A stretch of DNA of 64,000 bases, taken from positions 12,069,106 to 12,133,105 of the forward strand of contig NC_012877.2 in assembly GCF_000003195.3 (NCBI RefSeq), written 5' to 3'. This document shows, piece by piece, positions 1 to 8,940 of this stretch. Under the pieces are notes generated by a model. It ran no database searches and was not told the origin of the DNA. It saw only the letters and a program-made list of their open reading frames with translations. The position numbers and the translations under genes are program-made. Origin of the DNA: Sorghum bicolor (lineage: Eukaryota > Streptophyta > Magnoliopsida > Poales > Poaceae). Within the stretch, counting starts at the first letter, position 1; each line of letters opens with the position of its first letter.

Positions 1-907
1 TGGTTGTTGCCTACAGAAATGGTGGACCTTGATGAGTGTACCACTTCGTGGCGGGCACAGATGTGTTAAGTCCTTGACGGTACCACATAAGTCTCTGGAT
101 TACTAATAAGTTTTGAACCAGACTACTATCGATTACTAATATTGATAAGTTTGTGGATCGTGGTCTCGAGTTGCCAGCATCGCCACCCGCAGGGCACCAG
201 TGATACAAGAGGGAGCCACTACAGGCTGGACCTCGATTTGGGCCACGCAGGGCCTGTCTTAGTTCACCCAGTTTGGCCCATGAATTAATTAGTGGATTGC
301 TCTTCTTGGCCCGTCATGGTCTTCCTTCCTTTCTTTCACCTTCTTTAGTTCGTGAGAGACTGTAACAGGATCGGTGACGGTAACATTCCCCTTCCTTGAG
401 AACCAGCTTGCTCCTAAACTGGTGCATGTGAAAACTGTTGCCCTGCTGGCATAGAGGAGTGTCGTCTTCACAGGTTGCAAAGAAGTATTGACTTAAACTC
501 TTATGATACATGTTTAGTGCTATTTTGACTTAAATTCTTAGGGCACCCTCAACAATTATAGAGAGCAGCCAGATACAATTCGTACATGGCAGCTCCACTT
601 AAGCAAAAGAGAACCAAAACGATAAATCATCTAGTGACCTTATACTTTTGCATATTGCTCTAAAAGATATGGACGCCAAATGACAGAAATATTCTAATCA
701 GCTTTATCCTTCCAAGCTCCTCTTCTAATCAGCTTTAGCCTTCTCATTTTCGGAGTCCACAATATCGTCTCTCACCAGGCACGGTGACAGATGTTTCTCG
801 CTCCTCTGTTTCTCTTTCCTAGGTAGAACTTTTTTAGATAAAGAATATTTTATATCCGACTTCATCTATCGACCGATAGAATCAGATCAATTATTACAAA
901 ATTTAGT
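1..907. other. Left flank, no recognisable gene
   Basis: I see no coding region, RNA gene or bounded transposon here. Short open frames on the minus strand at 11-208 and 289-511 match no family I recognise and have no supporting splice sites. The stretch ends at the CCA target duplication of the CACTA element that follows. Confidence 0.5.
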
Positions 908-910
908 CCA

Positions 911-932
911 CACTACTACAGAATGAGGCATT
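911..932 (+). repeat. 5' terminal inverted repeat of CACTA copy 1
   Basis: The left end starts CACTACTACAG; its partner is at 13444-13465. About 15 of 22 positions match between the two ends. CCA precedes it at 908-910. Confidence 0.85.
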
Positions 933-960
933 GGTCGATGCCCAAAATGGCCAAAAACCT

Positions 961-1240
961 CGGCCTTTTTGCGGCCCGGGGTTAAAGACCCCTTTAGCAC
1001 CGGTTCGTAACACGAACCGGTGCTAAAGGGTCCTGCCCAACGGCTACTGACAGGTGCTGTCGGGGCGGAGACCCTTTAGCACCGGTTCGTGTTACCAACC
1101 GGTGCTAAAGGGTCCCCTTTAGCACCGGCCAGCGCCACGGGCCGAGGCAAAGCCTTTAGCACCGGTTTGTGTTACAAACCGGTGCTAAAGTGTTACCCTT
1201 TAGCACCGGTTTTATTTGTGAACCGGTTCTAAGGGTCCGG
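961..1240. repeat. 5' subterminal palindrome array, copy 1
   Basis: Several roughly 40-bp palindromes occur in a row. Each arm is a variant of CCTTTAGCACCGGTT with a short TA-rich centre, and the arms read the same on both strands. In En/Spm elements such subterminal motifs are bound by TNPA during transposition and in promoter control; that role here is inferred. The array runs directly into the putative promoter of the first gene. Confidence 0.85.
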
Positions 1241-1740
1241 TTTATAGGCCGGATCACTTCTACTCTCTGCCCATTTGAAACCGAGTGCACCATTCACCAT
1301 TGTTGTTCTTGGAGCTTCTTCTTCCTCATTTGTTCTTCGTCTCCGACGCCCATTGTTGATCTTCTTCGACTCCGTCATCGTTTCTTCGTGTTTGGAGGTG
1401 ACTAACTTTTGTCTTTCTTGTCTTTTTCATGTTGTTTTTGGCTTGTGATGTTCTCATTATTTTTAGCTCAAATCCACGTTGTTATTTAGAATCATTTCAC
1501 ATGAATTAGTATCCATATATATATATATATATATCATATTTCATGGTTGACCTAGTATTAATATAGTTTGCAAGAATGAATTATAGTATATTTTTATGAT
1601 ATTAGAAAGTAGGATAGTTCAAATTAATTGGTTTGTTAATATCACTTGATTTATTTTTATTACTACATATAATGTCCATTTTATCATACATGTTTAAATG
1701 TGGAATTTATAATTGTTTAAAAATTGAGTATGGATAGTAG
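1241..1740 (+). promoter_or_regulatory. Promoter and leader intron of the left CACTA transcript
   Basis: A weak TATA-like TTTATAG at 1241-1247 sits just inside the subterminal array. A pyrimidine-rich leader follows to about 1397, where GGAG is followed by GTGAC, a plausible splice donor. The intron would end in TAG at 1738-1740, immediately before the ATG of the GRF gene. The same arrangement is seen in copy 2. The transcription start is not determined. Confidence 0.5.
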
Positions 1741-2263
1741 ATGGCAACCGTGACCGGGTCTTCGGTCTCTCAACGGGTTCAAAAGCGATACCGTCCGGAA
1801 CTCCCTCTCATTACTTGTGGCAAGTGTGGGCAGAAGATTTTGATGGAGTACAAAGTGTCGAAAGAGGGAGTAAACAAGAGTCGTATATTCTACAAGTGTC
1901 CAGATCGTAATGTGAGTTATTTCCAGACATTTGCTTATATATGTGCATATTTTTTTAAATGATATTAATTAAACTTTTGATTCTCTCTTTTAATTTCAGT
2001 GGGACGGTACCGGCGGATGTACAGGTTGGTACTGGGAGGAAGAATACATTGAACACATTAAAAAATCTTTTGCACAGGTGGTTGAGGATGAAGGTGGTGA
2101 GGCAGTGAGCCGACGAAAGGAGTTCAATGATGTTGATCAAGCGAATGATCTATCTATTATAGTTGGGATCGGACCCAAACTAATTATGTTGCTTAAGTGC
2201 ATTTTAGTTTTGGTTTTTTTAGTGCTAGTTGCGATTGTATTTGTTGTAGCCAAGCTTTCCTAA
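1741..2263 (+). CDS. Small GRF-type zinc-finger protein with C-terminal membrane segment
   Basis: Two exons, 1741-1911 and 2000-2263, joined in frame across a GT-AG intron, give 144 residues. Residues about 24-75 look like a GRF zinc finger: a CGKCG pair, then RIFYKC, then a GGCTGWYW stretch split by the intron. GRF fingers bind single-stranded nucleic acid in proteins such as APE2 and TOP3A. The last 25 or so residues are strongly hydrophobic (a LVFLVLVAIVFVV stretch) and should span a membrane as a tail anchor. Similar small GRF proteins with a tail are common in grass genomes, so this one may be element-borne rather than captured by chance. Its role in transposition is unknown. Copy 2 carries the same gene with a stop in exon 2. 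Confidence 0.75.
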
Positions 2264-2358
2264 ATTAATCAACTATGTATCTTAGACATGTTGTGCAATA
2301 AAATGAGAAACTATATGTGTGTATGGTTTTCATAATATATATGTTATATTTAATGCAG

Positions 2359-5300
2359 ATGGTAACACGTAATTGGATGTATAATGCCGATCGGCGCTCC
2401 GAAGAGTTCATTAATGGTGTGCACTATTTCTTAAGTGTGGCTGAGTCAAATAAGAGGGACGGTTTCATGTGCTGTCCATGTGCCGTGTGCAAGAATTTGA
2501 CGGAATATTCTAACTCAAGAACTCTTCATTCACACTTATTAAAGTCTGGTTTCGTACCAAACTATATTTGTTGGACCAAACATGGAGAAAGCGGGATTAT
2601 AATGGATGAAGGTGAAGAAGAAGAAGAAGAAGAAGAAGAAGAATTGGACCATGCCAATATTATTGCTCAGTACGGTGGCTTCAATGATGTTGCAATAGGG
2701 GGAGATAATGAAGAAGAGGTGGCGGCAGAAGATGATCGGGGCGATGATGCTTTTGCTGATGCCATCCGTGATGCACAAAGAGAATGTGAAAGTGATAAAG
2801 AGAAAGCCAAGTTCGAGCGCATGCTAGAGGACCACAGGAAATCGCTATATCCCACCGCTGAAGAGAGGCAAAAAAAGCTGGGTACCACACTAGAATTGCT
2901 GCAATGGAAGGCAAAGAATGGTACATCTGACAAGGCATTTGGGCAGTTATTGAAGATCATAAAAAAGATGCTTCCGAAAGGCAACGAATTGCCCACCACT
3001 ACGTATGAAGCAAAACAGGTTGTCTGCCCTTTGGGATTAGAAATCCAGAAGATACACGCATGTCCTAATGACTGCATCCTCTACCGTGGGGAGGAATACG
3101 AGAATTTGGATGCATGTCCAGTATGTAAGGCATCACGGTATAAGATTAGACGAGATGATCCTGGCGATGTTGAGGGTGAAGAACGTCATAGGAAGAAAAT
3201 TCCAGCCAAGGTTATGTGGTATGCTCCTATAATACCACGATTAAAACGTCTGTTCAGAAATAAGGACAATGCAAAGTTGTTGCGGTGGCATAAAGAAGAC
3301 CGTAAGATAAACAATATGCTGAGACACCCTGCCGATGGATCCCAGTGGAGAGCGATAGACAGAGAATTCCCAGATTTTGCAGATGATGCTAGAAACTTGC
3401 GGTTCGCCTTAAGTACAGATGGTATGAATCCTTTCGGTGAGCAGAGCAGTAGTCACAGCACTTGGCCAGTTACTCTATGTATCTACAACCTTCCTCCATG
3501 GCTATGCATGAAGCGGAAGTTTATTATGATGCCGGTGCTTATCCAAGGACCGAAGCAACCTGGCAATGACATAGATGTCTACCTAAGGCCATTAGTTGAG
3601 GAACTTCAAATTTTATGGAGCAGACCAGGAGTTCGCGTGTGGGATGAGTACAAACTAGAGCACTTTGACCTGCGAGCATTGCTGTTTGTAACAATCAATG
3701 ATTGGCCAGCTCTGAGTAATCTTTCAGGCCAGTCAAACAAGGGATATAATGCATGCACACATTGTTATGAAGACCTTGATTGTGTATTTTTGAAAAAATG
3801 TCGAAAGGTCGTGTACCTTGGCCACCGTCGGTTTCTTCATGTGAACCACCCAGTACGAAAGAAAGGCAAGCATTTTAAAGGCAAGGCAGACCACCGGACC
3901 AAACCTCTCAATCGAACCGGGGATGATGTACTCGAAATGGTCAAGGATATAAAAGTGGTATTTGGAAAGGGACGAGGCAGCGAACCTATTCCCAAGGATG
4001 CTAAGGGACACGTACCCATGTGGAAGAAGAAATCCATATTTTGGGAGCTACCTTACTGGAATGTCCTAGAGGTCCGCAACGCGATCGACGTGATGCACGT
4101 GACAAAGAATCTTTGTGTGAACTTGCTCGGTTTCATGGGTGTCTACGGGAAGTCTAAGGATTCACTTGAAGCACGACAAGACTTGCAGCGCATGAAAGAA
4201 CGAGACAACCTACATCCAGAAAAGACAGATGATGGACGTCATTACTTAAGCCCTGCTAGCTACACTCTGAGCAAAGAAGAGAAGGAAAGCATGTTTGAAT
4301 GTCTTAGCAGCATCAAGGTCCCATCTGGATTCTCCTCCAATATCAAGGGAATAATTAATGTGCCAGAGAAGAAATTTCTGAACTTGAAGTCCCATGACTG
4401 TCACGTTCTAATGACGCAATTGCTGCCGGTCGTTTTAAGAGGAATTCTACCTCCACACGTACGTCTAGCCACCGTAAAGCTATGTGCATTCCTCAATGCA
4501 ATTTCTCAGAAGGCAATCAATCCAAAGCAACTAGCAACTCTGCAGAATGATGTCGTTCAATGTCTCGTCAGCTTTGAGTTGGTGTTCCCTCCATCATTCT
4601 TCGATATCATGACACACCTCCTAGTTCATCTAGTCAAAGAGATTCGTATTCTCGGTCCTGTGTTCCTACACAACATGTTCCCCTTCGAGAGATTCATGGG
4701 TGTCCTAAAGAAATATGTCCATAGTCGTTCTCGGCCAGAAGGAAGCATTGCCAAGGGCTACGGAACAGAGGAGGTCATAGAGTTCTGTGTTGACTTTATT
4801 CCAGACCTTGACCCAATTGGCATTCCTGAATCTCGACACGAGGGCAGACTCAGCGGAAAGGGAACACTTGGGAAGAAAACATATATTGGTACGGGAAACG
4901 ATTACTTCAATAAAGCACACTATACAGTTCTCCAGAACTCCTCATTGGTGGAACCATATGTTGAGGTACACAAAGATTTCCTACGGTCCCAGTGGCCCGG
5001 GAAGAATGAAGCTTGGATAATGCGTCAGCACATGGAAACTTTTGGCGATTGGTTGCGCAAAAAATGTCAAGGTGATGAAAACATTGATGAGCAGCTTTAT
5101 TTGTTGGCCAGGCAACCATCATGGCATGTCCTCACATACAAAGGGTACGAGATAAATGGTAACACATTTTACACAATTGGCCAAGATAAAAGGAGCACCA
5201 ACCAAAATAGTGGTGTACGCGTGGATGCCATGGATCCAAATGGGAACAGACAAACATATTATGGACGCATAGAAGACATATGGGAACTAGTCTATGCAGC

Positions 5301-5718
5301 TAATTTTAAAGTTCCTTTGTTCCGGTGCCAATGGGTGAAGATGACCGGAGGTGGGGTAACAGTCGACAAGGAGTATGGGATGACAACCGTGGACCTTAAC
5401 AATAGTGGGTTCAAAGACGAACCATTCGTCCTTGCTGCAGACGTGAGTCAGGTGTTCTATGTCAAAGATATGTCTACGAAACCAAAGAGAGGAAAAAATG
5501 ATGACCACTCAATCATCAATGAGCCAAAGCGCCACATTGTCCTTTCTGGGAAAAGAAACATTGTCGGAATTGAGGACAAGTCAGACATGTCAGGCGATTA
5601 CGAAAGGGATGATCGAATTCCGCCCTTCATAGTCAACAAAGACCCAAGCATTCTGTTACGGCAGGATCATAACCAAGGGTCATACGTCAAGAAGAAGTTC
5701 ACTGTTGTGTCGGCTTGA
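2359..5718 (+). CDS. TNP2-type CACTA transposase
   Basis: This single uninterrupted frame of 1,119 residues should cut and join the element ends. I chose ATG 2359 because it follows a perfect acceptor (TTTAATGCAG) and starts the conserved NWMY block; an upstream in-frame ATG at 2317 lies in intron-like sequence. Domains in order: transposase-associated domain (about 3-80, with CCPCAVC), an acidic tract of ten Glu (about 86-95), a CPVC zinc-knuckle region (about 234-265), the Transposase_21 catalytic core with DGMNPFG (Asp354) and TINDWPA (Asp448), a DUF4218 region (about 680-810, with PFERFMG and RPEGSIAKGY), and DUF4216 near the C-terminus (about 975-1036). The length and full domain set suggest a functional protein. 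It shares its upstream region with the GRF gene, and the acceptor just before its ATG suggests alternative splicing from one transcript, as tnpA and tnpD arise in En/Spm. Confidence 0.92.
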   Translation: MVTRNWMYNADRRSEEFINGVHYFLSVAESNKRDGFMCCPCAVCKNLTEYSNSRTLHSHLLKSGFVPNYICWTKHGESGIIMDEGEEEEEEEEEELDHANIIAQYGGFNDVAIGGDNEEEVAAEDDRGDDAFADAIRDAQRECESDKEKAKFERMLEDHRKSLYPTAEERQKKLGTTLELLQWKAKNGTSDKAFGQLLKIIKKMLPKGNELPTTTYEAKQVVCPLGLEIQKIHACPNDCILYRGEEYENLDACPVCKASRYKIRRDDPGDVEGEERHRKKIPAKVMWYAPIIPRLKRLFRNKDNAKLLRWHKEDRKINNMLRHPADGSQWRAIDREFPDFADDARNLRFALSTDGMNPFGEQSSSHSTWPVTLCIYNLPPWLCMKRKFIMMPVLIQGPKQPGNDIDVYLRPLVEELQILWSRPGVRVWDEYKLEHFDLRALLFVTINDWPALSNLSGQSNKGYNACTHCYEDLDCVFLKKCRKVVYLGHRRFLHVNHPVRKKGKHFKGKADHRTKPLNRTGDDVLEMVKDIKVVFGKGRGSEPIPKDAKGHVPMWKKKSIFWELPYWNVLEVRNAIDVMHVTKNLCVNLLGFMGVYGKSKDSLEARQDLQRMKERDNLHPEKTDDGRHYLSPASYTLSKEEKESMFECLSSIKVPSGFSSNIKGIINVPEKKFLNLKSHDCHVLMTQLLPVVLRGILPPHVRLATVKLCAFLNAISQKAINPKQLATLQNDVVQCLVSFELVFPPSFFDIMTHLLVHLVKEIRILGPVFLHNMFPFERFMGVLKKYVHSRSRPEGSIAKGYGTEEVIEFCVDFIPDLDPIGIPESRHEGRLSGKGTLGKKTYIGTGNDYFNKAHYTVLQNSSLVEPYVEVHKDFLRSQWPGKNEAWIMRQHMETFGDWLRKKCQGDENIDEQLYLLARQPSWHVLTYKGYEINGNTFYTIGQDKRSTNQNSGVRVDAMDPNGNRQTYYGRIEDIWELVYAANFKVPLFRCQWVKMTGGGVTVDKEYGMTTVDLNNSGFKDEPFVLAADVSQVFYVKDMSTKPKRGKNDDHSIINEPKRHIVLSGKRNIVGIEDKSDMSGDYERDDRIPPFIVNKDPSILLRQDHNQGSYVKKKFTVVSA

Positions 5719-5853
5719 CTTTGTATGAAACTATATTTGAGAATTGTGAATTTTGATGTGTGTAACAAACTTCCCAAAACTTTGTCAAATGCAAAAATGG
5801 TCTATATGTGTCAATTGTGGATTTTCAACTACACCTTCCCAAAATTGTCATGA

Positions 5854-7021
5854 CTATATGTGTCAATTGTGGATTTTCAACTACACCTTCCCAAAACTTT
5901 GTCAAATGCAAAAATGGTCTATATATGAAATGTAGATTTTGATGAGTGGAACAATATTGGTATTCATGACTTTTCCATTCGAGACCATCTAGGGTTCCGA
6001 AACTGCTGCGTGGCTATGAGTTCTATGAAAATTCAAAATTCAGTGGTTCAAACTTTTCCAAATGAAAAGTTGACCATTAGACAAAATGTAGAACTTGATG
6101 AGTGTAGCAAACTTTGTATTCATGACTTTTCCATTTGGGACAATCTAGGGTTCGGTCAAAGGGTGTGTTTGTAAAAACCAATGCTTTGACTTTGGTCAAA
6201 CTTGGTCAAATAGCCCATTTGATGACTTAAAATGAAAAAAGTTTGAATACAAAGTTGTTAGAGCTCATCAAGATCTATATTTTATATATTGTCCATTTTT
6301 CCATTTGGATAATTTTGAGCCAATCCTAATTACATTTCTATAAAATCCAAGACGGGTTTTGGTCAAACTTGGTCAAATGACAAACTAAATTACTTCAAAT
6401 GAAAATATTTTGAATACCAAGTTGTTAGATATCTTCAAGATCTAAACTTTTTATATACACAACTTTTCCATTTGAGAAAGTCTAAGTTAACAATACCCAC
6501 CAATTCTTGAATCTCACACAAACTATATGAAACTATATGTGTCAATTGTGGATTTTCAACTACACCTTCCCAAAACTTTGTCAAATGCAAAAATGGTCTA
6601 TATATGAAATGTAGATTTTGATGAGTGGAACAATATTGGTATTCATGACTTTTCCATTCGAGACCATCTAGGGTTCCGAAACCGCTGCGTGGCTATGAGT
6701 TCTATGAAAATTCAAAATTCAGTGGTTCAAACTTTTTCAAATGAAAAGTTGACCATTAGACAAAATGTAGAACTTGATGAGTGTAGCAAACTTTGTATTC
6801 ATGACTTTTCCATTTGGGACAATCTAGGGTTCGGTCAAAGGGTGTGTTTGTAAAAACCAATGCTTTGACTTTGGTCAAACTTGGTCAAATAGCCCATTTG
6901 ATGACTTGAAATGAAAAAAGTTTGAATACAAAGTTGTTAGAGATCATCAAGATCTATATTTTATATATTGTCCATTATTCCATTTGGATAATTTTGAGCC
7001 AATCCTAATTACATTTCTATA
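5854..7021 (+). repeat. 679-bp tandem repeat downstream of TNP2, copy 1
   Basis: One full unit (5854-6532) is followed by about 490 bp of a second (6533-7021) at an exact 679-bp offset, with few differences. The sequence is non-coding and rich in TTTGGTCAAACTTGGTCAAA motifs. A further short partial repeat lies at about 5750-5850. Copy 2 holds the same unit, with a third partial copy at its deletion junction. Confidence 0.85.
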
Positions 7022-7393
7022 TTTTTATATGATTTTTTATTTGATGAAAATTATATTCAAATAGCATTCCTAATAATAAATAACAAAAATAAAAAGTTTT
7101 ACGTCAATATGATGTGAAAATAAATTTCCAGTTCATTGGATATAGTTTTTATAAATTTATTGGAATAATATATTTTTGCATTAACAAAATACTAAATATT
7201 TCTTACAAAATCATTGCAAATTAGAAAAATACAATAAGATATTTAAGTTTAAAATTTTTCATGTGTACATTAAAACAAATTACAATATATGTCACTGTTT
7301 AAAAAACATTATGCAAAATATTTAATTTACTATACAATTTATAATATAAATTGTATATATAAAACAATTGAAAAACCCTAAACTAAAAAAATG
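7022..7393. other. AT-rich spacer inside CACTA copy 1
   Basis: No open frame and no bounded repeat are visible. It probably contains the 3' end of the left transcription unit. It matches 25,400-25,740 of copy 2 in reverse complement. Confidence 0.5.
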
Positions 7394-7602
7394 GGCCTTT
7401 AGCACCGGCCCATAGTGGGAACCGGTGCTAAAGGGTCCTGAAAATTTCAGGAGCCCGCCCTAGCACGCTCTGGACCCTTTAGCACCGGTCCGTGGCTGGA
7501 ACCGGTGCTAAAGGGTCCCTTTAGCACCGGCTTGTAACACCGGCTGTTAAAGACCCTTTAGCACCGGTTCCAGCCACGGACCGGTGCTAAAGGGTCCGTC
7601 CC
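7394..7602. repeat. Internal palindrome block, copy 1
   Basis: Four or more CCTTTAGCACCGG-type palindromes of the same kind as the element ends lie in the middle of the element, between the TNP2 3' region and the promoter of the third gene. The last arm is separated from a TATA box by only a few bases. Copy 2 keeps the block at 25132-25386. The placement suggests that the factor binding the ends also acts at this promoter. Confidence 0.85.
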
Positions 7603-7868
7603 TATATAAGCCACAGGCGCCCTGGATCCGACAGTTCTTTCGTCTTCGTCTTCGTTCCAGCGCCGCCGGGTTAATCGTCTTCGCCGCCGTCGTTTCTCGT
7701 CTCCCTCCGCCGCCGCGACCACCGTCTCCACCAGCGCCGCCGCGGAGCGCCGCCGCGCCCCTCCTCCAATGCCGCCGCCGCAGGCCACGGCCAGATCGAG
7801 CGCGCGGGCCGGGCCACACATCATCCCACGTCGATTTTCTTCCTGATCTCTCCGGCCGTCGCTGCTAA
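7603..7868 (+). promoter_or_regulatory. Core promoter and GC-rich 5' leader of the TNPA/Ulp1 gene
   Basis: TATATAAG at 7603-7610 follows the internal palindrome block. About 30 bp downstream begins a GC-rich leader with many CCGCCG triplets. A donor-like GCTAAGTATAG at about 7864-7874 and an acceptor TTGCAG at about 8927-8932 suggest that a leader intron of about 1.06 kb separates this exon from the coding start. Open frames on both strands here reflect base composition only. Confidence 0.6.
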
Positions 7869-7929
7869 GTATAGATCGAGAACGCCATTGATTAATTATG
7901 TATTTATATACACTAGCTAGACCAGAAAT

Positions 7930-8270
7930 ATATATACAAAAAATATTACATATATATACATAAAAATATATACAAAAAATAATACTACAAATCAAAACAC
8001 CATATATATACATATATATATATATATGTATGTATATATATATGTATATATATGTATATATATGGTGTTTTGATTTGTAGTATTATTTTTTGTATATATT
8101 TTTATGTATATATATATATGTATATATATGGTGTTTTGATTTGTAGTATTATTTTTTGTATATATTTTTATGTATATATATATATATATATATGTATATA
8201 TGGTGTTTTGATTTGTTGTATTATTTTTTGTATATATTTTTATGTATATACACACACATATATATAGTTT
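7930..8270. repeat. Minisatellite with inverted first copy, copy 1 leader intron
   Basis: A unit of about 70 bp containing GGTGTTTTGATTTGTAGTAT and TA runs occurs three times on the plus strand (about 8058-8250). An inverted copy lies immediately upstream (about 7950-8010), so a long hairpin can form. (TA)n runs separate the units. This is non-coding intron sequence. Confidence 0.75.
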
Positions 8271-8922
8271 GTATGTATGAATTATAATTGTTTGTATGTA
8301 TGTATGTATGTATTATTTTTTAATATATTATTTGTAGTATATATATATAGTATGTATGTATGTTTTATTTTTTGTATATATGTATTATTTTTTGTATGTA
8401 TGTATATTATTTTTTGTACATATATACACACACATATATATAGTTTGTATGTATGAATTATAATTGTTTGTATGTATGTATGTATTATTTTTTTAATATA
8501 TTATTTGTAGTAGTTTTTTTAGTATATATTTGTTGTATATTATTCTTGTATCATATTTTATTTTCTAGTGTTTTGTAAATATTATTGTTTGTACTATATT
8601 ATTCTAGTATTGTTTTTTATTCTAGTGTATTACTTGGCTTAAAAGATTCTAGTATTATTTTTAGAGCACTCCAACACTTTCATTTGTAGTAGGACTAGTA
8701 GTAGTATATAAGTCTCTAATATATGTTCTAGTAGTGTTTAGCCACCAAATTTATTCTAGTAGGGTTTTGTATATATTTTTGTTTGTACTATATATTATTC
8801 TAGTATTGTTTTTTATTCTAATGTATTACTTGGCTTAAAAGATCCTAGTATTATTTTTAGAGCACTCCAACACTTTCATTTGTAGTAGTATTGTCTTACA
8901 TAGAATATATATATATATATGT
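8271..8922. repeat. AT-rich leader-intron sequence with a 196-bp duplication
   Basis: GTATGTATGTAT runs fill 8271-8520. A block containing TACTTGGCTTAAAAGA and the string AGCACTCCAACACTTTCATT occurs twice, at 8631 and 8827, a 196-bp offset. Related sequence in copy 2 (23,282-24,215) has expanded as a 310-bp tandem repeat. No gene is seen. Confidence 0.65.
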
Positions 8923-8940
8923 ATGGTTGCAGACATAGAA

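Noticed and set aside
7547..8013. Open frames of 90-151 residues on both strands in the CACTA leader region
   Set aside because: GC-rich triplet repeats and TA runs create them; no known domain, and they overlap a promoter and leader with a clear alternative explanation.
8052..8267. Repetitive frame rich in Ile, Tyr and Cys
   Set aside because: It is a translation of the TA-rich minisatellite; no start context or domain.
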